In this document: positions 48,697 through 58,565 of the stretch, piece by piece | Layout: every line of letters starts with the position of its first letter | Position numbering within the stretch: the stretch's first letter is position 1 | DNA from: Thiogranum sp. | GTDB taxonomy: Bacteria > Pseudomonadota > Gammaproteobacteria > DSM-19610 | Assembly: GCA_024636585.1 (NCBI GenBank) | Contig: JAGXGS010000025.1 | Coordinates: forward strand, 1-64,000 | DNA length: 64,000 nt | Reading direction: 5' to 3' | Notes under the pieces: generated by a model | Database searches by the model: none | Seen by the model: the letters and a program-made list of their open reading frames with translations, nothing else | What the model was told of the DNA's origin: nothing | Translations under genes and position numbers: made by a program

Positions 48697-51528
48697 TCAG
48701 CTATGGCGCGATTTACTGATCAACCTTGCAACTGCTTTTTCCAGCTCGACCAGAAACAGAACCGAAGAAGCCACCAGCACGATAATACCCCAGGTCGAGG
48801 CGCTGATCGCCGCAGTACCGAACAACAGCTGCATGACGCCAAGATAGGTAAACGCGAGCTGGAACACCACGAGGAGCGCCACAGCAATCAGGATATGCCT
48901 ATTCCCGAACAGACCATTCCAGCTGAAGATCGGCGCATTTATATAGCGCGAGTTGAATACATAGAAGATTTCAAACATGACCAGCGTATTCACGGCGACA
49001 GTGCGTGCCAGCTCGATACTGGAACCCTGATTGAGCTGCCAGATAAACAGTCCAAAGGTTCCCGTAACCAGGACTAGCGATACGAAGACAATGCGCCAGA
49101 TGTAGAAGCCGGTCAGTATCGGTTCTCGAGGATCGCGGGGAGGTCGCCGCATGACGTCCGGTTCCGAGGGTTCGAATGCCAGCGTCAGGGCCAGCGTCAC
49201 AGTAGTGACCATGTTGACCCACAGGATCTGTACCGGCGTGATCGGCAAGGTTCGGCCAAGCGCAATCGCAGCAATGATGACCAGCGCCTCACCGCCATTG
49301 GTGGGGAGAATGAACAGCAAAGCTTTCCGCAAGTTATCGTAGACCGTGCGTCCTTCTTCCACTGCGCGCGCAATCGAAGAAAAATTGTCGTCGGCCAGCA
49401 CCATTTCCGCCGCTTCTTTTGCCGCTTCGGTGCCGCTATGTCCCATGGCGGTTCCGACGTCCGCACGTTTCAACGCAGGGGCATCGTTGACGCCATCACC
49501 GGTCATTGCCACCACATGACCATTCGCCTGCAGCGCCTTCACCAGGCGCAGTTTATGTTCCGGACTGGAGCGTGCGAAGATGTCCACACGCGTCACCTCG
49601 GCGCGCAACTGCTCATCATCGATGTGCTCGATATCCTGCCCAGTCAGCACGCTCACCGCGTCTCCAATCCCCATTTGCGCACCGATGGCAAGGGCCGTTA
49701 TTGCGTGATCTCCAGTTATCATCTTGACCTGTATTCCGGCCGACTGGCAGAGTTTTACCGCCTCGATGGCATCCTCACGTGGCGGGTCGATCATGCCGAC
49801 GACGCCCAGCAAAGTCAGGTCCTTTTCCACATCTGCAAATTGAAGATCCGTTTGAGAATCGGGAATCGGTTTGCGGGCAATCGCGAGAAGCCGCTGTCCG
49901 TGCTGCGCCATGAACTTCATCCGTTCATTCCAGTAATCCTTGACCAGCGGAGTAGCGCCTGAATGAGTGAGTTGCCGGGAACACATCTCCAGCAGGCGCT
50001 CCGGGGCACCCTTCACGTAAGCGAATGCATGGCCCGCATGATCATGATGCAGCGTGGCCATGAAGCGGTGCTGGGATTCGAATGGAATGCTATCGGTGCG
50101 ACGCCAGGCTTCGTTTTCGAATAACGGATCGAGACCCGCCTTGATTCCTAATGTCAACAGCGCACCCTCGGTAGGGTCCCCCTGCAGCACCCACTCCCCG
50201 TCACGCTGGTGCAGTGCCGAATCGTTACACAACACCGCCGCGCGCGTGAGTTCCGCCAGCAGCGGCCGATCGTCCGGCGTAATATCGTCGTGATCGGAGT
50301 TGAAACCGCCGTGCGGATCATAGCCGACGCCCGAAACCGCAAACAGGCTGCGGGCAGTGGCAACCGCCTGTACGGTCATTTCATTGCGTGTCAACGTGCC
50401 GGTTTTGTCGGAACAGATAACCGTTACCGAACCCAGCGTCTCGACTGCGGGAAGGCGCCGGATGATAGCCCTCCGCCGTGCCATGCGCTGCACGCCAATA
50501 GCCAGAGTGATGGTCATGATTGCCGGCAGACCCTCCGGTATCGCTGCAACCATCAGTCCCACCGCAGCCAGAAACATGTCGGGCATAGAGTAACCGCGCG
50601 CATACACGCCGAACAGGAAGCTGCCAGCAGCAACCGCTATAATCGCACCAGTCAGCCACCGGGCGAATTGCCCCATCTGCCGCAGTAGTGGCGTAGTCAG
50701 GCTTTCCACTGTCGAAAGCATCGAGCTGATGCGACCCAGCTCAGTCGCCGCGCCAGTCGCCACCACCAGACCCCGGCCCTGGCCATAGGTCACCAGCGTG
50801 CCGGAATACGCCATGCTGTACCGGTCGCCCAGCGACGCATCGGCGTCAGTTGGTGCAACTTGCTTCTCGACTGCAAGCGACTCACCAGTCAGTGCCGCTT
50901 CCTGTATCTGCAATGATTTTACCGTTACCAGACGCAGATCAGCCGGCACCTTGTCACCCGACTGCAGCAGCACGATGTCCCCTGGCACCAGCTCTCCTGC
51001 CGGCATTTTGAGGCGCTGGTTATCGCGCAGCACAATCGTGTATGGAGACAGCATCTGACGTATCGCACGGAGGGCATCTTCGGCTTTGCCTTCCTGAACA
51101 AAGCCGATCACCGCATTGATTATGACCACACCGAGAATGACGCCGGCGTCCAGCCAGTGCCCCAGCAGCATGGTAACCATCGCAGCCACCAGCAGTACGT
51201 AGATCAGGAGATTGTGGAACTGGACAAGAAAGCGCAAAACAGGTCTGCGCTGTCGTGGTTCCGGTAGGGAATTCGGACCATATTGGTCCAGGCGCCGCTT
51301 CACTTCACTGTTCGACAGGCCATTGTCGTCAGCCTCGAGGGCCGCAAACACTTCCGTAAGCTCATATGCGTGCCAGGGCTGCTCAGCGGGGCTATCCGCG
51401 GGGTCGCGAGCTGTATTCAAGCGCTTCCCCTTACCCAGCGTTCGCAGCGAAAATCCTGCGATTGCCAGGACCCCCAGCACCGCCATTACCAGCAGGACCG
51501 AGTCCATGGCCAATCCCCATCCAGTCAT
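48697..51528 (-). CDS. P-type cation ATPase (Ca2+/PMCA-SERCA-like, PacL type)
   Basis: The 943-residue pump has an N-terminal cation ATPase domain (about 50-120) and the actuator TGES (214-217). TM4 reads PEGLPA (331-336), and the phosphorylation site DKTGTLT has Asp374. Also present are the nucleotide-domain KGAPERLLEMC, then MITGDH and the hinge MTGDGVNDAPALK. PEGLPA and the general order fit type II Ca2+-type pumps of bacteria. An extra hydrophobic helix (about 8-26) precedes the usual N-terminus, which is uncommon. The exported ion is not proven; Ca2+ or Mn2+ are the main options. Confidence 0.92.
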   Translation of the reverse strand: MTGWGLAMDSVLLVMAVLGVLAIAGFSLRTLGKGKRLNTARDPADSPAEQPWHAYELTEVFAALEADDNGLSNSEVKRRLDQYGPNSLPEPRQRRPVLRFLVQFHNLLIYVLLVAAMVTMLLGHWLDAGVILGVVIINAVIGFVQEGKAEDALRAIRQMLSPYTIVLRDNQRLKMPAGELVPGDIVLLQSGDKVPADLRLVTVKSLQIQEAALTGESLAVEKQVAPTDADASLGDRYSMAYSGTLVTYGQGRGLVVATGAATELGRISSMLSTVESLTTPLLRQMGQFARWLTGAIIAVAAGSFLFGVYARGYSMPDMFLAAVGLMVAAIPEGLPAIMTITLAIGVQRMARRRAIIRRLPAVETLGSVTVICSDKTGTLTRNEMTVQAVATARSLFAVSGVGYDPHGGFNSDHDDITPDDRPLLAELTRAAVLCNDSALHQRDGEWVLQGDPTEGALLTLGIKAGLDPLFENEAWRRTDSIPFESQHRFMATLHHDHAGHAFAYVKGAPERLLEMCSRQLTHSGATPLVKDYWNERMKFMAQHGQRLLAIARKPIPDSQTDLQFADVEKDLTLLGVVGMIDPPREDAIEAVKLCQSAGIQVKMITGDHAITALAIGAQMGIGDAVSVLTGQDIEHIDDEQLRAEVTRVDIFARSSPEHKLRLVKALQANGHVVAMTGDGVNDAPALKRADVGTAMGHSGTEAAKEAAEMVLADDNFSSIARAVEEGRTVYDNLRKALLFILPTNGGEALVIIAAIALGRTLPITPVQILWVNMVTTVTLALTLAFEPSEPDVMRRPPRDPREPILTGFYIWRIVFVSLVLVTGTFGLFIWQLNQGSSIELARTVAVNTLVMFEIFYVFNSRYINAPIFSWNGLFGNRHILIAVALLVVFQLAFTYLGVMQLLFGTAAISASTWGIIVLVASSVLFLVELEKAVARLISKSRHS

Positions 51529-51606
51529 TCTTTTAAAGTTTAGCAGCTCTAGCCATTTAGCCGGGGGACATATGACGCTCTCGTTTCCGTTATCTGTAAA
51601 CGCAGA

Positions 51607-51638
51607 AAGCTGCCATCGCCAGTTGGCGATGGCAGCTT
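51607..51638 (-). terminator. Hairpin between the small membrane peptide and the ATPase gene
   Basis: A perfect 14-bp stem (AAGCTGCCATCGCC pairing with GGCGATGGCAGCTT) closes on a four-base AGTT loop. It lies 28 bp downstream of the 54-residue gene on the minus strand and 79 bp before the ATPase start. On the minus strand it is followed by TTCTGCG rather than a long T-run. It probably ends or attenuates transcription from the small gene. Confidence 0.65.
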
Positions 51639-51666
51639 CTTCAGCGGCCGCTGCTCTGGTGCCGAT

Positions 51667-51831
51667 CTAGGTTTTGTGCGCTACGACCTTCGCGCCCCGT
51701 CTTTTTTCATAGTACGTGGCGACGAAAAACCCTGTCATAAATACCAGCGCACATATCAGTCCGTACCCGGTCACGACATCAAATGTCATCAGACCACCCA
51801 TGATCTCAACTTCAGCGACTTCCAGAAACAT
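51667..51831 (-). CDS. 54-residue single-helix membrane peptide
   Basis: The frame encodes a short acidic N-terminus (MFLEVAEVEIMGG), one membrane helix (about residues 22-41, GLICALVFMTGFFVATYY) and a basic tail EKRRGAKVVAHKT. A GAGGA site lies eight bases before the ATG at 51831, better than for the longer open frame. It is on the same strand as the Ca2+-type ATPase but separated from it by a hairpin. I know of no family. Regulation of the pump by a micropeptide is conceivable but rests on adjacency only. Confidence 0.6.
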   Translation of the reverse strand: MFLEVAEVEIMGGLMTFDVVTGYGLICALVFMTGFFVATYYEKRRGAKVVAHKT

Positions 51832-51993
51832 CGGTAATTCCTCAGCATAATGTATCGATAAACTGAGGCAGTAGCGGCAAATGCCTCTTCCGACTGAACT
51901 CGACATGGCTTAAGAGACCTTTGGGGCTGCCGATGCTTACCGGACAATAAACGCTAGTGTTCTTAAAATCTTAGTGTATGGAGCCTGATACGC

Positions 51994-54231
51994 ATGGCAC
52001 GTTCGCCTCACTTCCAGAAATTACTCGACGATTGCCAGGACATGCAATTCAGTCACCTTCGGCCGCTGCTCGATCGCATGTTCGAAAATGCCGACATTGC
52101 ACTGCTCGATTTCGCTGAAAAAGCGGAAAGCAATATGACCCAGTCGGTATTTTTCGACGCCATGAACGAACTGAGAAAGAAGCGAAAACTAGTCGAGCAA
52201 ACGTTCTTCTCGGAAATCAGGCGCAGCTACGAGAATTTTCCAACGGCACCGGACGACCGAAAGAAATTGCCCGATACGGAGAACATTTCTGGCCGTCTTT
52301 CCTTGATTGAGACCGATGAAATGGAAACCACGGTGGCGACGCTCAACGCGACCGGCAAACTGACGCACCGCATCATGGACCGAATCTTTGCGCTGAAACA
52401 GCGTCTCACCATTATCAATGATGGCCACGCAATCAGTAAAAAGCAGATTCCAGGCGGCCCCAGCTGGCTCGGCGCGGCCTTCCAGCGCTCCGTAGAACAA
52501 CTGGACCTGCAGAACAAGACTCGACTCGTATTCATTGCAGTATTCGACAAGTATGTACTGAGTCAGGCCGTTGCGATGTTCGACGAATACAACAAACAGT
52601 TCGTCATGGCGGAAATATTGCCCAATCTACGTTATGAAATCCGCAAGCAGCCCGACGGCAACAGGCAGGGTCGCAAAACCGGCCACGGCGTCGCGGAGGA
52701 TCAAGCACCGAACGAAGCGATGCTGAATGATTCGCAGACGCCTTCTGAACTGGGGGATGAATTGTTTGGACAAATCTGCGCACTGATGGCAGGACGTGAC
52801 ACTGGAAATGGTAATGCAGCTGGACGGAATCCAGCTAAAGCCGGAAAAACCGCTGGCAGCCGCGCCCGATCTTCCTCGGCAGTGCCGGCACTGCTGTCCC
52901 AGCTGAGCGCAGCCCAGTCTGCCGTTCGAGCAGAATCGAAAAACAGATCCAGCTCCGAATACATCGAAAACATAGAGATCGATCAGAACTTCATTGATCG
53001 ACTCCAGATTACACTGGTCGACGAGCGCGAGCGGATATTCGGTGGCGTCGATCGCCTGCAACTCCCGGACGCTGACAACAACCTCATCGAGTTGGTTGGC
53101 ATGTTATTCGAATACATGCTCAGAGAAGACGCCCTGCCAAATGTCGTCAAAGCCCTGTTAAGCCGCTTACATACGCCGCTGCTCAAGGTTGCGGTACTTG
53201 ATCGCCAGTTTTTTACGCGAACCCGACACCCTGCGCGTAAACTCTTGAACGATATGACCTCCGCAGGCATACGTTGGGTCGATGAAGCCCAGCCCGACCG
53301 ACTGGTATTTCCGAAGATGAAGGAAATTGTCGACTCCATCCTTCGGGACTTCGATCATGACGTAACTCTGTTCGAGAAATTCTCGAAGGAATTTTCCAGC
53401 CATATCGATGAACTCCGACAGCGCGCCGAACTGGTTGAAAAACGGGCATCCGAAGCGGCTAACGGTCAGGACAAATTGTTATCCGCACGCGGTAGAGCGC
53501 AGGAAGAACTCGACAACCTTCAACAGGGCAAGCCTGTCGTAGACGCCGTGCAGGAATTTCTGCAACGGCTATGGGCGGATAAGCTCACCTTTATACTGTT
53601 ACGTGATCCGAAAGGCACCGAAAGCGAGAACTGGCGCCAGACAACCGCTCTCGCAAAAGCGATCGTTGAATCAGGCATGCCCACTGCGGATGCGGAGCAG
53701 CGCGAAAAACGATCGCAGGAGCTGGGCAGCTTGCAGGAGCAACTGCGCGAGGCCACCAAAACCCTTCAGCAGGCCGATAAGGAAAAACTGCTCATCGCAC
53801 TGTTCAGCAGGCAGCAACAGGTTCTGGAACAACTCGCGCCAGAGCATTCTGCGCCGATTGCCACCCCCCCGCCTGAAACTGTGCCACCCAGACCGCCGAC
53901 GGCACCAGTAGCGCGATTAACCAGTGAACAAACCGCAATGATCGAAAGACTCAAAGCCGTGCCCTTCGGCACCTGGTTTGAATTTTCTGCAGAAGGAAAT
54001 CAAAAACAGCGGGCCAAGCTATCGTGGCGCAGTACGGTTACAGATAAGTTCATGTTTGTCGACCAGATGGGGATAAAAGCCGCCGTAATCTCCATGCAGG
54101 AACTGGCCGACAAAATGCTCAACGAAAGCGCCCATATTGTAGCGATCGACAAGAAGCCTTTCGTGGATCGAGCGTTGTCCGCGATCCACAAGATGCTCGA
54201 CAGAACTACCCGCACAACAGCCTCGGCCTGA
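51994..54231 (+). CDS. DUF1631 family protein
   Basis: The 745-residue soluble protein is mostly alpha-helical and charged. The segments FHFQKLLDDCQ-like at the start, ADIALLDFAEKAESNMTQSVFFDAM and the C-terminal PFGTWFEFSAEGNQKQRAKLSWRS fit DUF1631. That family includes proteins sometimes mislabelled as thymidine phosphorylase. The C-terminal RAKLSWRS...MFVDQMGIKA region resembles a degenerate PilZ-like barrel. A middle linker (about 215-310) is low in complexity. It is followed after 16 bp by a PilZ gene, which points to c-di-GMP-linked behaviour. Confidence 0.85.
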   Translation: MARSPHFQKLLDDCQDMQFSHLRPLLDRMFENADIALLDFAEKAESNMTQSVFFDAMNELRKKRKLVEQTFFSEIRRSYENFPTAPDDRKKLPDTENISGRLSLIETDEMETTVATLNATGKLTHRIMDRIFALKQRLTIINDGHAISKKQIPGGPSWLGAAFQRSVEQLDLQNKTRLVFIAVFDKYVLSQAVAMFDEYNKQFVMAEILPNLRYEIRKQPDGNRQGRKTGHGVAEDQAPNEAMLNDSQTPSELGDELFGQICALMAGRDTGNGNAAGRNPAKAGKTAGSRARSSSAVPALLSQLSAAQSAVRAESKNRSSSEYIENIEIDQNFIDRLQITLVDERERIFGGVDRLQLPDADNNLIELVGMLFEYMLREDALPNVVKALLSRLHTPLLKVAVLDRQFFTRTRHPARKLLNDMTSAGIRWVDEAQPDRLVFPKMKEIVDSILRDFDHDVTLFEKFSKEFSSHIDELRQRAELVEKRASEAANGQDKLLSARGRAQEELDNLQQGKPVVDAVQEFLQRLWADKLTFILLRDPKGTESENWRQTTALAKAIVESGMPTADAEQREKRSQELGSLQEQLREATKTLQQADKEKLLIALFSRQQQVLEQLAPEHSAPIATPPPETVPPRPPTAPVARLTSEQTAMIERLKAVPFGTWFEFSAEGNQKQRAKLSWRSTVTDKFMFVDQMGIKAAVISMQELADKMLNESAHIVAIDKKPFVDRALSAIHKMLDRTTRTTASA

Positions 54232-54247
54232 CATTGAGGACCAGAAA

Positions 54248-54598
54248 ATGACTATATCAGAAAGTACAAATCGTGCAGACATGAGAAAGAACCCCAGGCT
54301 GGACACACCTGATCAGGTAGCTGTAAGGGATCGTCATAGCGGCGATGTCGTCGGCCAACTCGTTAATCTTTCAGTCGACGGCCTGATGTTGATGGGATCC
54401 GCCGGTCTCGAACCCGGAACCCTGTGTGAATTTCGTGTGCCGCTCGACGACGGAAAACAAATCACAGAACTTCTTATCGGTGCGGAAGTGCTCTGGTGCC
54501 AGGACGCCAATCATTCAGGATCGTACTGGAGTGGGTTCCACATCATCGATATTTCACCAGAACATCAGGCTATTCTGGCTGCTATGGTAGGAGATTAA
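54248..54598 (+). CDS. PilZ domain protein (c-di-GMP binding)
   Basis: The 116-residue single-domain protein keeps both c-di-GMP contact motifs: RKNPR near residue 16 (RxxxR) and NLSVDGLML near residue 39 (N/DxSxxG). It should therefore be able to bind the second messenger. It is downstream of the DUF1631 gene with a 16-bp gap, likely in one operon. Its stop codon overlaps the opposing glutaredoxin stop by 4 bp. Confidence 0.9.
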   Translation: MTISESTNRADMRKNPRLDTPDQVAVRDRHSGDVVGQLVNLSVDGLMLMGSAGLEPGTLCEFRVPLDDGKQITELLIGAEVLWCQDANHSGSYWSGFHIIDISPEHQAILAAMVGD

Positions 54599-54861
54599 TC
54601 CGCGTCGGCATTCACAAGCTCATCGAGCTTTTTGTCCATGTGTAACTCGGTCAGCTCCGTAAAACTACCGATCCACTTTCCGTCGATGACGATCTGTGGA
54701 ACGGTGCGCGCGCCGTTTGTCAGCCGCACCATCTCAATTAGCCCGACGCGATCCTGATCGACCCTCACTTCCCGATAGGCTATCCGCCATTTGGTCAGCA
54801 ACTGCTTTGTCTTTTCACAAATCGGGCAGCGCCCGGTACTGTATATCTTCACTCTATCCAT
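54595..54861 (-). CDS. Glutaredoxin-like protein
   Basis: The 88-residue thioredoxin-fold protein has the dithiol site CPIC (Cys12, Cys15), the cis-proline loop RTVPQIVIDG and the glutathione-site GSFTEL. The length matches GrxC. It should reduce disulfides or protein-glutathione adducts in the cytoplasm. It is the last gene of the methyltransferase-rnhA-dnaQ run, 12 bp after dnaQ. Confidence 0.92.
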   Translation of the reverse strand: MDRVKIYSTGRCPICEKTKQLLTKWRIAYREVRVDQDRVGLIEMVRLTNGARTVPQIVIDGKWIGSFTELTELHMDKKLDELVNADAD

Positions 54862-54873
54862 ATCGTCTGCTCA

Positions 54874-55596
54874 TCAGCTCGTCGTTTCGAACTTCTCCCA
54901 GATTGCGGGGATTCCTGCGGATTGACTAATGGCTTCGATACGCGAGCGATGCGCGGCAAGCTCATCATCATCTGCACGTATGACCCGGAGCTGTTCGCGA
55001 CTGCCAGACAGCCGTCGCAGTGGCGCGGCCTGTGACATTGTTGCATGCGATTCCGATCCGCCCCCAAGCGATAGCGTAACCTGGCCACCCGTCATGGCCA
55101 GATAGACGTCAGCCAGAATCTCGGCATCCAGCAACGCCCCGTGCAAGTCCCGCCGCGAATTGTCTATCTCATAACGTCGGCACAAGGCATCGAGATTATT
55201 TTTCTGGCCCGGATGCATGGTACGCGCCAATGCCAGCGTATCGAGTATTGCGCAGAGATCAGGGATCTGTTTGCCGAAGCGGCAGTGCAACAACTCATGG
55301 TTCAGGAAGCCGACGTCGAATGGCGCATTATGGATAATCAGCTGGGCGCCACCGACGTAGGTTATGAATTCGTTGACGACGTCCTTGAACAGTGGCTTGT
55401 CAGCCAGGAATTCATTGCTGATCCCGTGGACCTGCATGGCACCGGCATCAATCTCACGCTCCGGCTGCAGATACTGATGAAAATTATTTCCGGTCAGTCG
55501 GCGATTGATCAATTCGACACACCCGATCTCGATGATACGATGGCCCTGCCTGGGATCGAGGCCGGTTGTTTCAGTGTCCAGAACGATCTGTCGCAT
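54874..55596 (-). CDS. dnaQ: DNA polymerase III epsilon subunit (3'-5' proofreading exonuclease)
   Basis: The 240-residue DEDDh exonuclease removes mismatched bases behind the replicative polymerase. Motif I is LDTETTGLD (Asp7, Glu9), motif II is HNAPFDVGF and motif III is HGALLDAE with its His. The C-terminal tail that binds the alpha subunit is present. The gene follows rnhA by 6 bp on the same strand. In E. coli the two are divergent; the tandem order is common in other gammaproteobacteria. Confidence 0.96.
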   Translation of the reverse strand: MRQIVLDTETTGLDPRQGHRIIEIGCVELINRRLTGNNFHQYLQPEREIDAGAMQVHGISNEFLADKPLFKDVVNEFITYVGGAQLIIHNAPFDVGFLNHELLHCRFGKQIPDLCAILDTLALARTMHPGQKNNLDALCRRYEIDNSRRDLHGALLDAEILADVYLAMTGGQVTLSLGGGSESHATMSQAAPLRRLSGSREQLRVIRADDDELAAHRSRIEAISQSAGIPAIWEKFETTS

Positions 55597-55602
55597 AGTT
55601 CT

Positions 55603-56034
55603 CTATAGCTCCTCTATACCGCGATTCGCGAGCTCATCGGCACGCTCATTTTCTACATGGCCGTTATGCCCCTTGACCCAGTGCCAGGATACGTTGTGCC
55701 GCTGAACGGCCTCATCGAGACGCCGCCAGAGATCAGCATTTTTGACCGGCTTGCGGGCTGCCGTCATCCAGCCGCGCTTCTTCCAGTTGGGTAGCCATTC
55801 CGTGATGCCGCTTTTCACGTACACTGAATCAGTCGTCAATTTGACCGAGCATGGGCGCTTTAAACTTTCCAGCGCCCGAATTGCCGCCATCAGCTCCATG
55901 CGATTATTGGTCGTCAGTGTTTCCCCACCGTACAGTTCTTTTTCGACGGTTCCGTAACGCAGCAGAGCGCCCCAGCCACCGGGCCCCGGATTGCCTTTGC
56001 AGGCGCCATCAGTAAAAACTTCAACTTCATTCAT
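55603..56034 (-). CDS. rnhA: Ribonuclease HI
   Basis: The 143-residue enzyme cuts the RNA strand of RNA-DNA hybrids. Catalytic carboxylates appear in [17 protein letters not shown] (Asp9), [13 protein letters not shown] (Glu) and [15 protein letters not shown] (Asp). The basic handle [19 protein letters not shown] and the C-terminal [17 protein letters not shown] (His, Asp) complete the fold. It overlaps the methyltransferase gene by 8 bp. Confidence 0.97.
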   Translation of the reverse strand: MNEVEVFTDGACKGNPGPGGWGALLRYGTVEKELYGGETLTTNNRMELMAAIRALESLKRPCSVKLTTDSVYVKSGITEWLPNWKKRGWMTAARKPVKNADLWRRLDEAVQRHNVSWHWVKGHNGHVENERADELANRGIEEL

Positions 56035-56800
56035 TTGACGATACCCTGCCCTGATGGGGTTCTGCCATTCCGGGAAGCATTCCTCGCCGATGTTTCCAGC
56101 GCGGTTTTATCGGCGTTAGCGTAGTCAGACGCTTGCGTGCCACCAGCACATACGCGCCCGCGAATAACGGCCAGCGTTCATGGTGCAGGCGTTGCAATAT
56201 TTTCCAGTTCGTGTTCTCGCTTCCGTATTGCCACGGCGGGTACGGGAAAAAATACTGAGTCTGAACAATGTCGAAACCCAGTAGCGAAAGCCAGTCCTTC
56301 AGGCGCGACATGCCAACAAACGGCAGCGACCAGGGAACGCGTGGGCGCGAGCCGGAAATCAGTCGCCTCAGACCCCACCATCCGAAAGGATTGAAACCCA
56401 GTATGACAACGTGCCCTTCGCCGACCAGACATCTGTCGACCTCCCGCAATACCTGGTGTTTATCAGCCGCGACTTCCAGCACATGTGGCAACACAAAAGC
56501 ATCAATAGAATCCGACTGGAACGGGAGTGCCTCGGCCTGCGCAATCAGCCCCGGCGTATCCGGAAGATCTCCTGCTTCGCGAGTCTGTAGCACGCGATGC
56601 ATGATCCGACTCGCGCCAAGAGCATCCGGATTGCAGGGAGGATCAAGGACCACGAGATGGTAACCGAACAGGTCACTCAGGATATCAGCCAGCAGCGTCT
56701 CTTCCGCCCTGGCGAGTTGCATTCCGAGTGGCTGCCTGCACCAGCCGCGCAACTCCCGCAGTCGCTTGCTGCATGCGTCAGCGTTCCTGTTGCTCGTCAT
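56027..56800 (-). CDS. Class I SAM-dependent methyltransferase
   Basis: The 257-residue protein has a degenerate N-terminal SAM region ([14 protein letters not shown]) and the methyltransferase-11 core: [37 protein letters not shown], then [19 protein letters not shown]. This is the conserved gene next to rnhA in many gammaproteobacteria (YafS-like). Its substrate is unknown. In relatives a glyoxalase II gene usually lies between it and mltD; that gene is absent here. Confidence 0.9.
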   Translation of the reverse strand: MTSNRNADACSKRLRELRGWCRQPLGMQLARAEETLLADILSDLFGYHLVVLDPPCNPDALGASRIMHRVLQTREAGDLPDTPGLIAQAEALPFQSDSIDAFVLPHVLEVAADKHQVLREVDRCLVGEGHVVILGFNPFGWWGLRRLISGSRPRVPWSLPFVGMSRLKDWLSLLGFDIVQTQYFFPYPPWQYGSENTNWKILQRLHHERWPLFAGAYVLVARKRLTTLTPIKPRWKHRRGMLPGMAEPHQGRVSSNE

Positions 56801-56973
56801 AACCTGCTAATTCACCATCCTGTATTTGCCGCATGATAACCTGTTTCAGGTTTCGGAGGATACGCCTTGACTGACCCGGCAATGCCTGTCAGGATCGCGT
56901 GAAATAACCCATTTTTCCTATATTGATCATTAAGTTGGATTAAACCGAGTGTGGATCCTGCCGCTAGCGGAAT

Positions 56974-58554
56974 ATGCAAAAGCAATCACCGAAATACCTA
57001 GCGCTCCTGACCCTGTTGCTGAGCGCCTGCGCCAGCCAGAACACTGTCCCACCCGGCGCGGAAGCAGATCCCGGCACCGCACTACCGGAACCCGCCCCCT
57101 CGCATTCGACTCTGTTCTTAACCACGCAATCGGCCATCGTGCAGACGCCGGATTTCTGGGCCGGACTTCGCACCGGGTTCATGCTTCCCGAGCTTGATAA
57201 CGCCATTGTCGCTCAACATCGCAACTGGTATATCAAACACCCGGAATACCTGGAGCGAGTGGCCGAGCGCGCGCAGCAGTATGCCTGGTACATCAGCAGC
57301 GAAATTCTGAATCGCGACATGCCCGCCGAGATAGCCCTGCTGCCCATAGTGGAAAGCGCCTATGATCCATTTGCGTACTCCCACGGCCGCGCCGCCGGAT
57401 TGTGGCAATTTATTCCGGCCACCGGAAAGCATTTCGGACTGAGACAGGACTGGTGGTACGACGGGCGACGCGACGTTGTCGATTCGACTCGCGCCGCGCT
57501 CGATTACCTGGAATACCTGCACAAACGTTTCGATGGAGACTGGTTGCTCGCGCTGGCAGCCTACAATTCGGGGGAAGGAACCGTTTCCAAAGCCCAGCGG
57601 AAAAACCGAAAAAAGGGCAAGCCTACCGACTTCTCGCACCTGGATCTGCCCCGTGAAACCCGCAACTATGTGCCAAAACTTGTAGCGCTCAAACAACTGG
57701 TTGCAGCGCCGGAACATTACGGCGTCGAACTGGCATCCATAGGCAGCCATCCGTATTTCGGGATTGTCGACACGGGTACACAGATCGATCTGGCAGTCGC
57801 TGCCGATCTGGCCGGAATAGCACTTGATTCATTGTATCGCCTGAATCCCGGCTTCAATCAGTGGGCCACAGCGCCCGAAGGACCGCACCGGCTACTGATA
57901 CCCGTGGCACAGCTGGAAGTCTTCCGTCAGGCAATTGCCACGCTCCCCGTAGAGCAGCGCCTCAAATGGACTCGCCACAAGGTCAGCAACGGCGAGACAC
58001 TCAGCCATATTGCAAAGCGCTACAACACGACCATTTCAGCACTGAAAACCGCGAATGATCTGACCAGCCACTCGATCCGGGCAGGCAGTCATATCATGGT
58101 TCCCCTGTCGAGTCAGGAGCCGGGGAATTATCAGTTGAGTGCCGGACAAAGATTGAATGACAAGCAGAACCAGGCGCGGCGCGGACAGAAAATCCAGCAC
58201 CGGATCGGCGCCGGCGACACCCTCTGGGACCTGTCCCGGCACTACAAAGTCGGAGTGCGGAAACTGGCTTCGTGGAACGGCATGGCGCCGGGTGACACGC
58301 TGCGCCTGGGGCAAAAACTCGTCATCTGGATCGATCAATCCAGCGCATCCAGATCTGCGCATCCCGGCGACCAACTGCGCGCCGTACATTACACCGTGCG
58401 TAAAGGCGACTCCCTCTCGACTATCTCCAGCCGATTCAGGGTCAGCGTCACTGACCTGCGCAACTGGAACGGGCTGACCAAAGGCAAATACCTGCAGCCG
58501 GGTCAGCGCCTGAAACTTTACGTCAATGTCACGCAGCAGGCATCTGGAGCCTGA
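56974..58554 (+). CDS. mltD: Membrane-bound lytic murein transglycosylase D
   Basis: The 526-residue lipoprotein has a signal ending in LLLSAC with lipidated Cys19. An SLT domain follows (about 115-215) with catalytic Glu127 (LPIVESAYDP), GLWQFIPATG and ALAAYNSGEG. Three LysM repeats (about 333-373, 409-453 and 474-518) bind peptidoglycan. It cleaves the glycan strand to 1,6-anhydro ends during wall growth. It is divergent from the methyltransferase gene across 173 bp, the usual gene order in this class. Confidence 0.95.
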   Translation: MQKQSPKYLALLTLLLSACASQNTVPPGAEADPGTALPEPAPSHSTLFLTTQSAIVQTPDFWAGLRTGFMLPELDNAIVAQHRNWYIKHPEYLERVAERAQQYAWYISSEILNRDMPAEIALLPIVESAYDPFAYSHGRAAGLWQFIPATGKHFGLRQDWWYDGRRDVVDSTRAALDYLEYLHKRFDGDWLLALAAYNSGEGTVSKAQRKNRKKGKPTDFSHLDLPRETRNYVPKLVALKQLVAAPEHYGVELASIGSHPYFGIVDTGTQIDLAVAADLAGIALDSLYRLNPGFNQWATAPEGPHRLLIPVAQLEVFRQAIATLPVEQRLKWTRHKVSNGETLSHIAKRYNTTISALKTANDLTSHSIRAGSHIMVPLSSQEPGNYQLSAGQRLNDKQNQARRGQKIQHRIGAGDTLWDLSRHYKVGVRKLASWNGMAPGDTLRLGQKLVIWIDQSSASRSAHPGDQLRAVHYTVRKGDSLSTISSRFRVSVTDLRNWNGLTKGKYLQPGQRLKLYVNVTQQASGA

Positions 58555-58565
58555 TGGCGCCGCGG

